From contig DHXA01000259.1 of the NCBI GenBank assembly GCA_002413455.1, forward strand, positions 1-20,838: a stretch of 20,838 nucleotides of DNA, given 5' to 3'. This DNA is from Rhodanobacter sp. UBA5168. GTDB lineage: Bacteria > Pseudomonadota > Gammaproteobacteria > Xanthomonadales > Rhodanobacteraceae. Below are positions 14,692-20,838 of this stretch, piece after piece (position 1 is the stretch's first letter; each line of letters starts with the position of its first letter). Below the pieces are notes generated by a model. The model was given only the letters and a program-made list of their open reading frames with translations. It did no database searches and had not been told where the DNA came from. The position numbers and the translations under genes are program-made.

Positions 14692-15620
14692 TGCGCGCTG
14701 CCTGCCTGTGGATGACGCTGTTGCTGCTGGCGCTGGTGCCGGCCGTTGTCAGCGCAAAATGCAAATACAGTTCGGGCGGCCCAACCACTGTCACTTTCAA
14801 TCCGCCGCCCACCATTACCATTCCGGCCAATATGGCTGACGGGACGATCATTGCCTCCACGGCGCAGGTTTCCCCGGCGAATCCGCCAGATATCACCTGC
14901 GGCAATTTTTTTGGAGAGATGGTGACGTATGGCGTGGTCAACTCGCGCGGTGGCTACCTGGCGGACAACGTCACCTACGAAACCGGCGTCTCGGGTGTGG
15001 GTTATCGCATCACCCACCCGACCGACTACCTGACGCCTTACCCGCAAAATAGCCAGAACGTTACAACCACGACGTTCAGCGTGACCTCCGGTCTGCAGCT
15101 GATCAAGACCGGTCCGATCGCTTCCGGCAGTGTGCTGGCGGCGGGCGACCTTGCCGACTGGCGGTGGAGCACGCTGTACCCGGAAACGTTCCGGCTCGGC
15201 AACTCCGTCACCTTCACGACACCGAGCTGCACCCTTGTCACTGATCCGATCAACGTCAACCTGCCGGCCGTGACAACCAGTGCATTCACGGGTGTCGGCT
15301 CAACCTCGGGCACCACGCCTTTCCAGATCCAGCTGAATTGCCCTGCGGGTACGGCAGTCACCAAGATCACGATGCACACCGCCGCTCCAGACAGTCATCC
15401 GGGTGTGGTTCAACCTTCCGGTGCGGGGTATGCGGCGGGCATTGGCGTACGGGTTCTTGACGGCAGTTCGAACCCGGTGGTTTTCGAGACCCAAACCGTG
15501 GTCACCCCTCCGAATGCCACGACGTCGATCCCTTACTTCGCCCAGTACTTCCAGACCGCTCCCGCGGTGACTGGTGGCGCGGTCAAAGCCACGGTGACCT
15601 TCGATATCTTCTATCAGTAG
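14688..15620 (+). CDS. Two-domain fimbrial tip adhesin
   Basis: A 310-residue secreted protein, last of the pilus operon. The signal peptide ends near residue 23 (VVSA). An N-terminal receptor-binding-type domain (about 24-170, Cys25-Cys71) is followed by a pilin domain (about 175-310, Cys181-Cys218) with a C-terminal donor-strand-accepting motif ending VTFDIFYQ (penultimate Tyr). This two-domain plan, roughly twice pilin length, and the position after the usher mark it as the tip adhesin. The ligand is not predictable; the binding domain does not resemble FimH or PapG closely by eye. The start is ATG 14688 overlapping the usher TGA; the immediately following second ATG (14691) could also serve. 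Confidence 0.85.
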   Translation: MMRAACLWMTLLLLALVPAVVSAKCKYSSGGPTTVTFNPPPTITIPANMADGTIIASTAQVSPANPPDITCGNFFGEMVTYGVVNSRGGYLADNVTYETGVSGVGYRITHPTDYLTPYPQNSQNVTTTTFSVTSGLQLIKTGPIASGSVLAAGDLADWRWSTLYPETFRLGNSVTFTTPSCTLVTDPINVNLPAVTTSAFTGVGSTSGTTPFQIQLNCPAGTAVTKITMHTAAPDSHPGVVQPSGAGYAAGIGVRVLDGSSNPVVFETQTVVTPPNATTSIPYFAQYFQTAPAVTGGAVKATVTFDIFYQ

Positions 15621-15656
15621 TCCGCGTCGCGGCCGCAGTCATCGACGGCCATGAAA

Positions 15657-16022
15657 TCATTCGTAGGTGCGGGTCACGAGTTTCGCCGCGCCGCCGCCAT
15701 CCGCATTCGAGTAGCTCGCGAAATAACCGAGCAGCCGATCATTGGAGACGGTTGCCGCGTCCAGGCTGACCGTGGTGCGCGAATAGGACCGGCCAGGATC
15801 GGTGGGCGTGCGGCCGCAGCTGAGGCGGCGGTGTTCCGATCCATCGGCCGGGCGGGACGAAACCGTCGTCTCCGCGTCGGCGTCTGCGGTGGAAATGGAG
15901 CAGGTCGGTTCGACCACCGCACCGGAAAACACGATACGGCCATTGGCTGCCTTCGCGGTCGAGGCGACGAAAAGCATGGCCAACGCACAGCCTGAGAGCA
16001 TGGTGCAAAGCGGACCCGTCAT
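15657..16022 (-). CDS. Short pilin-like protein, convergent to the pilus operon
   Basis: A 121-residue secreted protein. Its signal peptide (about 1-25, cleavage after AKA) is followed by NGRIVFSGAVVEPTCSI (27-43), which is the first-strand signature of type 1 pilins; Cys41 and Cys69 could pair, and the C-terminus AKLVTRTYE has the penultimate Tyr of chaperone-bound subunits. It is about 40-50 residues shorter than a standard pilin, so some strands are missing or reduced. It may be a minor or terminator subunit of the neighbouring pilus. The frame is open to 16151, but ATG 16022 has GAGG 8 bases upstream and gives a proper signal peptide. A TGTGA-N6-TCACA site lies 106 bases before the start. 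Confidence 0.72.
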   Translation of the reverse strand: MTGPLCTMLSGCALAMLFVASTAKAANGRIVFSGAVVEPTCSISTADADAETTVSSRPADGSEHRRLSCGRTPTDPGRSYSRTTVSLDAATVSNDRLLGYFASYSNADGGGAAKLVTRTYE

Positions 16023-16127
16023 AACCGTCACCTCACGAGGTGCTGCTCCGCCAAAGGGGAGCCTCTCAGTGGCTTTCGGCCTGAAAGATCCACTCTTGAC
16101 GGGTTCCGGCGGACCTCTTGTCGGTAA

Positions 16128-16143
16128 TGTGATGGATATCACA
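16128..16143. promoter_or_regulatory. CRP/Clp-type binding site TGTGA-N6-TCACA
   Basis: A perfect match to the CRP-family half-sites with the normal 6-base spacer (TGGATA). In Xanthomonadales the CRP homologue Clp uses this site type and responds to cyclic di-GMP, linking attachment and motility decisions to such genes. The site lies 106 bases before the short pilin gene at 16022 and is 159 bases downstream of the fpr-like stop. I could not place a confident -35/-10 pair, so activation versus repression is open. The rest of 16023-16301 shows nothing codable. Confidence 0.65.
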
Positions 16144-16301
16144 CTAACCACAGGGCGGCGACCTCAAGCCCCGCGAGCATCCCGGTTCTACTCCCTGATT
16201 TAGCCCTCCAGCCGTTAATCGTTCGTGAGTCGTGGGTGATGGGCGTACACGCAATCAGCGCCGCCTACCATCCAATATCGGACGGTTAGCGCCAAACTTT
16301 A

Positions 16302-17048
16302 TCAACGCGAAGAGATGTACTTCTCGCGTCTGATATGCGGCACCGGCAGGCCGAACTCCTTCAGCGCGGCGAACGCGGCGTCGACCATGTTCGGATTGCC
16401 GCACAGATAGGCGATGTCGCGGTCGGCGTGTGGACCGAGTTCGGCCAGCACGTGCTGCACGTGACCGCTGCGGTCGCTGGAGCGGGAAATGGCGCGGGCC
16501 TCGCGGCTGAGGCATCCGTGAAAGAGGAAGCCCGGGTGCGTTTGCGCAAACGTCTCGAACTCTTCGCCGTAGAGCAGCTCCGCTTCGCTGCGCGCGCCGT
16601 ACAGCAGCACCACTTCGCGATCGCCCTTCGCGAGCAGCTTTTCGATCTGCGGCAGCATCGCGCGGTAGGGAGTGACCCCGGTGCCGGTGGCAAGCAGCAG
16701 GTAGCGCGGGTGGCTGTCGGTTTCCTGCAGGCAGAAGCGTCCATAGGGACCACTGGCGTCAATCACCCCGCCCACAGGCAGTTCACCGAGCAATTGGGTC
16801 GCGGCGCCGCCTTCGACGTAGCTCACGGCGATCTCGACGCGCTGAACAGGCGAACTGCCATCGCCGATGGTCGCCACCGAATAGCTGCGCTTGGTCGCCG
16901 TACCGTCGTCGTAGTGGAAGTGCACCTGCAGGAACTGACCCGGCTGGAACGCCAGCGGCTGGCCATCGACGCGTTCGAATATGAGATGACGCACCGTGGG
17001 TGCGAGCATGAAGCTGTCGACGAGACGGAGCTGGAAGTGGTCGGCCAT
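16302..17048 (-). CDS. Ferredoxin/flavodoxin-NADP+ reductase-like flavoprotein
   Basis: A 248-residue FNR-superfamily enzyme that should move electrons between NAD(P)H and a ferredoxin or flavodoxin. FAD-binding RSYSVAT is at 54-60, GPYGRFCL at 100-107, the NAD(P) pyrophosphate motif GTGVTP at 122-127, and CGNPNMV at 216-222 near the nicotinamide pocket. There is no [2Fe-2S] ferredoxin domain and no N-terminal extension, so it needs a separate carrier. Length equals that of E. coli Fpr, but the C-terminus (REKYISSR) differs, so the exact subgroup is uncertain. ATG 17048 has only a weak GGAAA ribosome binding site. It is divergent from the ABC exporter genes. Confidence 0.87.
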   Translation of the reverse strand: MADHFQLRLVDSFMLAPTVRHLIFERVDGQPLAFQPGQFLQVHFHYDDGTATKRSYSVATIGDGSSPVQRVEIAVSYVEGGAATQLLGELPVGGVIDASGPYGRFCLQETDSHPRYLLLATGTGVTPYRAMLPQIEKLLAKGDREVVLLYGARSEAELLYGEEFETFAQTHPGFLFHGCLSREARAISRSSDRSGHVQHVLAELGPHADRDIAYLCGNPNMVDAAFAALKEFGLPVPHIRREKYISSR

Positions 17049-17108
17049 GAAGGTTTCCGGAAACGATATGTGCTGTCAGGCAGGGCCAGACGGCAGGGCT
17101 TGGCCCGC

Positions 17109-17114
17109 TATAAT
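17109..17114 (+). promoter_or_regulatory. Consensus -10 box (TATAAT) of the ABC exporter operon
   Basis: An exact TATAAT lies 26 bases before the -10-proximal ATG region (15 bases before TTG 17129 and 27 before ATG 17141 by hexamer end). Sequence 16-18 bases upstream (around 17085-17092, GCCAGACG) is a poor -35 box. Transcription should start near 17121, leaving a leader of about 20 bases. Confidence 0.6.
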
Positions 17115-17140
17115 AAAGGCTAACCCCCTTGGTGCAGCCC

Positions 17141-18106
17141 ATGTCCCCGCAGTATCCAGATACGGCCCCCGCGCTTGTCGTCGACAATTTGCGCAAAACC
17201 TACGGCAACGGCGTCGAAGCGCTGAAAGGCATCAGCCTGACCGTGCAACCCGGCGATTTTTTCGCCCTGCTCGGTCCCAACGGTGCCGGCAAGTCCACCC
17301 TGATCGGCATCCTGTCCTCGCTGGTGAACTCCACTTCCGGCGATGCGCACGTGTTCGGCGTATCGGTCAACCAGGATCGCAGCGCGGCGATGCGGCTGAT
17401 CGGGCTGGTGCCGCAGGAGATCAACTTCAACCAGTTCGAGAAGCCGTTCGACATCTGCGTGAACGAGGCCGGCTTCTACGGCATCCCGCGCAAGGAAGCG
17501 GCGAAACGGGCGGAGAAGTACCTGAAGGAGCTGCGCCTGTGGGACAAGGCACAGATGCAGGCGCGCACGCTGTCCGGCGGCATGAAGCGGCGGCTGATGA
17601 TTGCCCGCGCGATGATGAACGAGCCGAAGTTGCTGATCCTCGATGAGCCGACTGCCGGCGTCGACATCGAGATCCGCCGCTCGATGTGGCAGTTCGTCAG
17701 CGCCATCAACGCGGCCGGCACCACGGTGATCCTGACCACGCATTACCTGGAGGAAGCCGAGTCGCTGTGCCGCAACATCGCGATCATCGACAACGGCACG
17801 ATCATCGAGAACACCAGCATGAAACGCCTGCTGGCGACGCTGGATGTGGAGACCTTCGTGCTCGACGTGACTTCCGTTCCCGCCGAGCTGCCCGCCCTGC
17901 CCGGCGTCACCCTGCGTGAACGCGACGAGCACACGCTGGAGGCGGAAATGGCCCGCTCGCATGACCTCAACTCGCTGTTCGCGGCCCTGTCCGACAACGG
18001 CATCATGGTGACCTCGATGCGCAACAAGACCAACCGGCTGGAGGAGTTGTTCGTGCGGCTGGTGGAGAACGGCCGCAACGAGACGAGCATGGAGAAGGTG
18101 GCATGA
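17141..18106 (+). CDS. yadG: ABC exporter ATP-binding protein, YadG-like
   Basis: A 321-residue ATPase of the DrrA/CcmA group closest in layout to E. coli YadG, whose substrate is unknown. Walker A GPNGAGKST is at 45-53, Q-loop Gln92 in LVPQEINF, signature LSGGM at 144-148, Walker B LLILDEP at 164-170, D-loop TAGVD, and H-loop His201. After about residue 230 there is a small C-terminal regulatory-type domain. The start is uncertain among TTG 17129, GTG 17132 and ATG 17141; ATG is preferred, with GGTG 6 bases before it and a normal N-terminal lead-in. It overlaps the permease gene by 4 bases (ATGA). Confidence 0.9.
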   Translation: MSPQYPDTAPALVVDNLRKTYGNGVEALKGISLTVQPGDFFALLGPNGAGKSTLIGILSSLVNSTSGDAHVFGVSVNQDRSAAMRLIGLVPQEINFNQFEKPFDICVNEAGFYGIPRKEAAKRAEKYLKELRLWDKAQMQARTLSGGMKRRLMIARAMMNEPKLLILDEPTAGVDIEIRRSMWQFVSAINAAGTTVILTTHYLEEAESLCRNIAIIDNGTIIENTSMKRLLATLDVETFVLDVTSVPAELPALPGVTLRERDEHTLEAEMARSHDLNSLFAALSDNGIMVTSMRNKTNRLEELFVRLVENGRNETSMEKVA

Positions 18107-18882
18107 GCAACGCCTCCGCCAACCTCGTCGCCCTGAACACCCTGGTGCGGCGCGAGATCGTGCGCATCGTGCGCATCTGGACGCAGACGCTGATCCCGCC
18201 CGCGATCACCATGACGCTGTACTTCGTGATCTTCGGCAAGCTGATCGGCAGTCGTATCGGCACGATCCAGGGCGGCTTCAGCTACATGCAGTACATCGTG
18301 CCCGGCCTGGTCATGATGAGCGTGATCAACAACTGCTACGCGAACATCTCCAGTTCGTTCTTCGGCGCCAAGTTCAGCCGCGCGGTGGAGGAGATGCTGG
18401 TGTCGCCGATGCCGAACTGGGTGATCCTGCTGGGCTATGTCACCGGCGCGGTGGCACGCGGGCTGGTGGTCGGTGCGATGGTGCTGGGCATCGCGTTGCT
18501 CTTCACTTCGCTGCATGTGGCGCACCCTTTCATCACCTTCTTTTCGGTGCTGCTCGGCGCCACGATTTTCTCGCTGGCCGGTTTCGTCAACGCGGTGTAT
18601 GCGAAGAAATTCGATGACATCGCGCTGGTGCCGACCTTCATCCTGACCCCGCTGACCTATCTCGGCGGCGTGTTCTATTCGGTGAACATGCTCAGCGAGC
18701 CGTGGCAGACGATCTCGCACGCCAATCCGATCCTGTACATGGTCAATGCGTTCCGCTACGGCGTGCTCGGCATCAGCGACGTGGATGTGGGCGTCGCGTT
18801 CGTGGTGATGATCGGTTTCGTGGTCGGGCTGTCGATCGTGGCGCTGCAGCTGCTCAAGCGCGGTGTCGGGCTGCGTTCGTAA
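18103..18882 (+). CDS. yadH: ABC-2 type exporter permease, YadH-like
   Basis: A 259-residue six-helix ABC-2 permease. Hydrophobic segments lie at about 27-47, 62-85 (around YIVPGLVMMSVI), 106-132, 140-162, 170-190 and 225-247. The segment with AVEEMLVSPMPNW (about 90-102) is the cytoplasmic coupling region conserved in this family, and LTPLTYLGGVFYSVNML and the region around NPILYMVNAFRYG are characteristic. It forms the channel for the YadG-like ATPase, with the complete pair probably a homodimer of each. It ends 3 bases before the pseudouridine synthase, which is probably co-transcribed. Confidence 0.92.
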   Translation: MSNASANLVALNTLVRREIVRIVRIWTQTLIPPAITMTLYFVIFGKLIGSRIGTIQGGFSYMQYIVPGLVMMSVINNCYANISSSFFGAKFSRAVEEMLVSPMPNWVILLGYVTGAVARGLVVGAMVLGIALLFTSLHVAHPFITFFSVLLGATIFSLAGFVNAVYAKKFDDIALVPTFILTPLTYLGGVFYSVNMLSEPWQTISHANPILYMVNAFRYGVLGISDVDVGVAFVVMIGFVVGLSIVALQLLKRGVGLRS

Positions 18883-18885
18883 GAC

Positions 18886-19605
18886 ATGCGCGTCAACAAG
18901 TACATCAGCGAGGCCGGCCTGTGCTCGCGCCGCGAAGCGGATGAGCTGCTGCTCGCCGGCCGCGTCACCATCAACGGCGAAGTCGTCAGCACCGGCGCCA
19001 AGGCCCTGGACGGCGACGAGGTAGGCGTCGACGGCGAGATCGTGCGGGCGCGTGCGCTGGCGCCTACCGCCGCGGCGAAGAAAGCCGTCTATATCGCGCT
19101 GAACAAGCCGGTCGGCATCACCTGCACCACCGAGAAGAACGTCGACGGCAACATCATCGACTTCGTCGACCATCCGCAGCGCATTTTTCCGATCGGGCGG
19201 CTGGACAAGGACTCCGAAGGGTTGATCCTGCTGACCAGCAACGGCGATATCGTCAACGAGATCCTGCGCTCGGAGAACGACCACGAGAAGGAATACCTGG
19301 TCGGCGTGAACAAGGCAGTCACCGACGAATTCCTCACCGGCATGGCCAGGGGCGTGCGCATCCACAACCAGATGACCCAGCCCTGCCGCACCCGCCGCAT
19401 CGCGAAATTCGGGTTCTCCATCGTGCTGACCCAGGGCTTGAACCGGCAGATCCGCCTGATGGCTGCCGCGTTCGGTTACCGGGTGACCCAGCTGCGTCGC
19501 GTGCGCATCGACAACGTCAAGCTGGCCCATCTGAAGGTCGGGCAGTGGCGCAACCTCACCGAAGCGGAGCTGAAGGGCCTGCTGCCCGGGCGCACGCAGT
19601 GGTGA
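18886..19605 (+). CDS. rluF: 23S rRNA pseudouridine synthase, RluF-like
   Basis: A 239-residue RsuA-family synthase. An S4 RNA-binding domain (about 2-50, starting MRVNKYISEAGLCSRREAD) is followed by the catalytic domain with nucleophile Asp107 in GRLDKDSEGL. NDHEKEYLV (131-139) and QGLNRQIRLM (183-192) match RluF better than RsuA or RluB; E. coli RluF isomerises U2604 (and U2605) of 23S rRNA. It lacks the long basic C-terminal tail of E. coli RluF and ends soon after the core. It lies 3 bases after the permease stop with no clear ribosome binding site, so translation may depend on the upstream gene. A REP doublet follows its stop. Confidence 0.88.
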   Translation: MRVNKYISEAGLCSRREADELLLAGRVTINGEVVSTGAKALDGDEVGVDGEIVRARALAPTAAAKKAVYIALNKPVGITCTTEKNVDGNIIDFVDHPQRIFPIGRLDKDSEGLILLTSNGDIVNEILRSENDHEKEYLVGVNKAVTDEFLTGMARGVRIHNQMTQPCRTRRIAKFGFSIVLTQGLNRQIRLMAAAFGYRVTQLRRVRIDNVKLAHLKVGQWRNLTEAELKGLLPGRTQW

Positions 19606-19620
19606 TCCCGCGCTTTTCTG

Positions 19621-19687
19621 TGGGAGCGGCTTCAGCCGCGATGCTTTTCCGGTTGTCCCAAGAGCATCGCGGCTGAAGCCGCTCCCA
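19621..19687. repeat. Intact REP doublet (REPIN-like palindrome)
   Basis: Arms 19621-19645 and 19663-19687 are perfect 25-base inverted repeats around a 17-base centre. Each arm begins TGGGAGCGGCTTCAGCCGCG and contains the small hairpin GCGGCT-TC-AGCCGC. The arms match the truncated copy at 1-61, while the centres differ, as expected for mobile REP doublets moved by a REP-associated transposase elsewhere in the genome. It lies between the convergent rluF-like and tsaD genes and may act as a two-way transcript end or stabiliser (inference). Confidence 0.9.
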
Positions 19688-19700
19688 TAACAGCGATCCG

Positions 19701-20774
19701 CTACGCGGCGGGCAGCGTTTGCAGATCCCAGCGTGGATAAACCTGCACGCTCTCGTCCTGATGCTGGCCGCCGGCCAGGCGGATCGCCCCAGCCAGCGCG
19801 ATCATCGCGCCATTGTCGGTGCAGAAGTCCAGCCGCGGGAAATACACCTGGAAGCCGTCCTTCGCGCCTGCCGCGGCCAGCTCGCCGCGCAATCTTCGAT
19901 TGGCGCCGACGCCACCGGCGATCACCAGCCGCTGCGCGCCGCTGGCCTCCAGCGCGCGGCGGCACTTGATGATCAGCGTGTCCACGATCGCCTCCTCGAA
20001 CGCGCGGGCGACATCGGCGCGGGTCTGTTCGCCCTGATCCGACTTCTGCCAGGCCAGCAGCACCTGGGTCTTCAGGCCGGAGAAGCTGAAGTCCAGTCCG
20101 GGCCGATCAGTCATCGGGCGCGAGAAGCGGAATGCGCCGGCGCGGCCCTGCTCGGCCAGCTTCGCCAGCGCCGGCCCGCCCGGATACGGCAGGCCCATCA
20201 GCTTGGCGGTCTTGTCGAACGCCTCACCGGCGGCATCGTCCAGCGTGTCGCCCAGGATCGTGTATTGCCCGATCGCCTTCACCTCGACCAGCATGGAATG
20301 GCCGCCGGACACCAGCAAGGCCACGAACGGCGGCGCGGGCGGGTTGTCCTCCAGCAGCGGCGCCAGCAGGTGACCTTCCATGTGGTGCACCCCGATGGCG
20401 GGCACACCCAGTGCCCAGGCCAGCGCGCGCCCGACGGAGGCCCCCACCAGCAGGGCGCCGACCAGCCCGGGACCGGCGGTATAGGCCACCCCGCCCAGGT
20501 CCTGCACGGTCAGCCCGGCCTGGGCCAGCGCCTCGCGGATCAGCGGCAGCAGCTTGCGTACGTGGTCGCGGCTGGCCAGTTCCGGCACCACGCCGCCGTA
20601 GTCGGCATGCAGCTTGATCTGGCTGTACAGGGTGTGGGCCAGCAGGCCGCGGCCAGGCGAATCCGGCTCCCAGCGCAGCAGCGCCACCCCGGTTTCGTCG
20701 CAGGAGGTTTCGATGCCCAGGACGACGCCGGTTACCGGCTTGTTCGCCGACTTTGAAAATTCTGTGATATCCAC
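19701..20774 (-). CDS. tsaD: tRNA N6-threonylcarbamoyladenosine transferase TsaD
   Basis: The 357-residue catalytic subunit that transfers threonylcarbamoyl from TC-AMP to A37 of ANN-decoding tRNAs, acting with TsaB and TsaE. The N-terminal [11 protein letters not shown] (19-29) and metal-binding HMEGH (131-135) are diagnostic; [29 protein letters not shown] and the C-terminal GVGANRRLR and [10 protein letters not shown] follow. Two in-frame GTG codons can start it, 20774 and 20831; no ATG or TTG gives a full-length product. I choose 20774: it gives a length nearer the family norm of about 335-350 and avoids coding across the divergent promoter's leader. Neither has a strong ribosome binding site. 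Confidence 0.93.
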   Translation of the reverse strand: MDITEFSKSANKPVTGVVLGIETSCDETGVALLRWEPDSPGRGLLAHTLYSQIKLHADYGGVVPELASRDHVRKLLPLIREALAQAGLTVQDLGGVAYTAGPGLVGALLVGASVGRALAWALGVPAIGVHHMEGHLLAPLLEDNPPAPPFVALLVSGGHSMLVEVKAIGQYTILGDTLDDAAGEAFDKTAKLMGLPYPGGPALAKLAEQGRAGAFRFSRPMTDRPGLDFSFSGLKTQVLLAWQKSDQGEQTRADVARAFEEAIVDTLIIKCRRALEASGAQRLVIAGGVGANRRLRGELAAAGAKDGFQVYFPRLDFCTDNGAMIALAGAIRLAGGQHQDESVQVYPRWDLQTLPAA

Positions 20775-20837
20775 GGTATAATTCGCGGCTCGCCCTATTT
20801 GACAGTCCCGTACCAGCGGGCAGATTACCACTCGGAG
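20753..20837 (+). promoter_or_regulatory. Sigma-70 promoter and leader of a gene beyond the window, probably rpsU
   Basis: TTGAAA (20753-20758), an 18-base spacer and TATAAT (20777-20782) form a strong promoter pointing out of the window. GGAG at 20834-20837 looks like the ribosome binding site of a gene starting just past base 20838. In gammaproteobacteria rpsU (ribosomal protein S21) is usually divergent from tsaD, so rpsU is expected; its coding sequence is not visible here. The -10 box lies just upstream of the chosen tsaD start. Confidence 0.7.
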
Positions 20838-20838
20838 T

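Noticed and set aside
16101..16124. A plus-strand promoter using TTGACG at 16096-16101
   Set aside because: No -10 box lies at 16-18 bases, and no plus-strand gene follows.
17743..19965. A 740-codon antisense frame across the ABC exporter and rluF-like genes
   Set aside because: The opposite-strand genes carry full family motifs; the antisense product is His/Asp/Gln-rich with no domains and spans a REP palindrome.
20763..20776. A CRP/Clp site in TGTGATATCCACGG between the -35 and -10 boxes at the right edge
   Set aside because: Only the left half-site matches; the right half lacks TCACA.

Overview
This window looks like a chromosomal segment of a high-GC gammaproteobacterium of the Xanthomonadales/Lysobacterales group, most likely Rhodanobacteraceae (Rhodanobacter/Dyella-like). 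That placement is inference, from GC-rich third codon positions, housekeeping genes (rmuC, folE, an rluF-type synthase, tsaD next to a probable rpsU promoter), and REP-type palindromes with the GGGAGCGGCTTCAGCCGC core. There is no rRNA, tRNA, CRISPR array, transposase or phage gene. I read 22 protein genes.

Left part (1-4073): the edge of a REP doublet, an FAD/NAD(P) oxidoreductase on the minus strand, then rmuC, folE and a small secreted three-EF-hand protein on the plus strand. The EF-hand gene appears to start at a CTG overlapping the folE stop codon.

Centre left (4203-10076, minus strand): eight tightly packed genes that read as one operon. In transcription order: a secreted alpha/beta hydrolase; two tandem paralogous polytopic membrane proteins; a 65-residue XRE-type repressor; an exported S33 tripeptidyl-aminopeptidase-like hydrolase; a 57-residue two-helix membrane protein; and a NatA/NatB-type ABC exporter. 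Five of the seven junctions overlap or lie within 3 bases. Upstream is a consensus promoter (TTGACA, 17 bp, TACTTT). One of two matching palindromes (TGTCAAG-N4-CTTGACA type) covers its -35 box and the other covers the expected start point. This looks like a self-repressed envelope hydrolase/exporter module and is the best candidate here for a poorly described system.

Centre right (10210-16022): a chaperone-usher pilus operon (major pilin, chaperone, usher, two-domain tip adhesin) behind a near-perfect sigma-54 promoter. A strong stem-loop between pilin and chaperone genes could hold chaperone/usher expression below that of pilin. A short pilin-like gene converges on the cluster, and a perfect TGTGA-N6-TCACA site (CRP/Clp type) lies upstream of it.

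Right part (16302-20838): a ferredoxin-NADP reductase-like gene, a YadG/YadH-type ABC exporter pair followed by an RluF-type pseudouridine synthase, an intact REP doublet between convergent genes, tsaD, and at the edge a divergent promoter and ribosome binding site whose gene (probably rpsU) lies outside the window.
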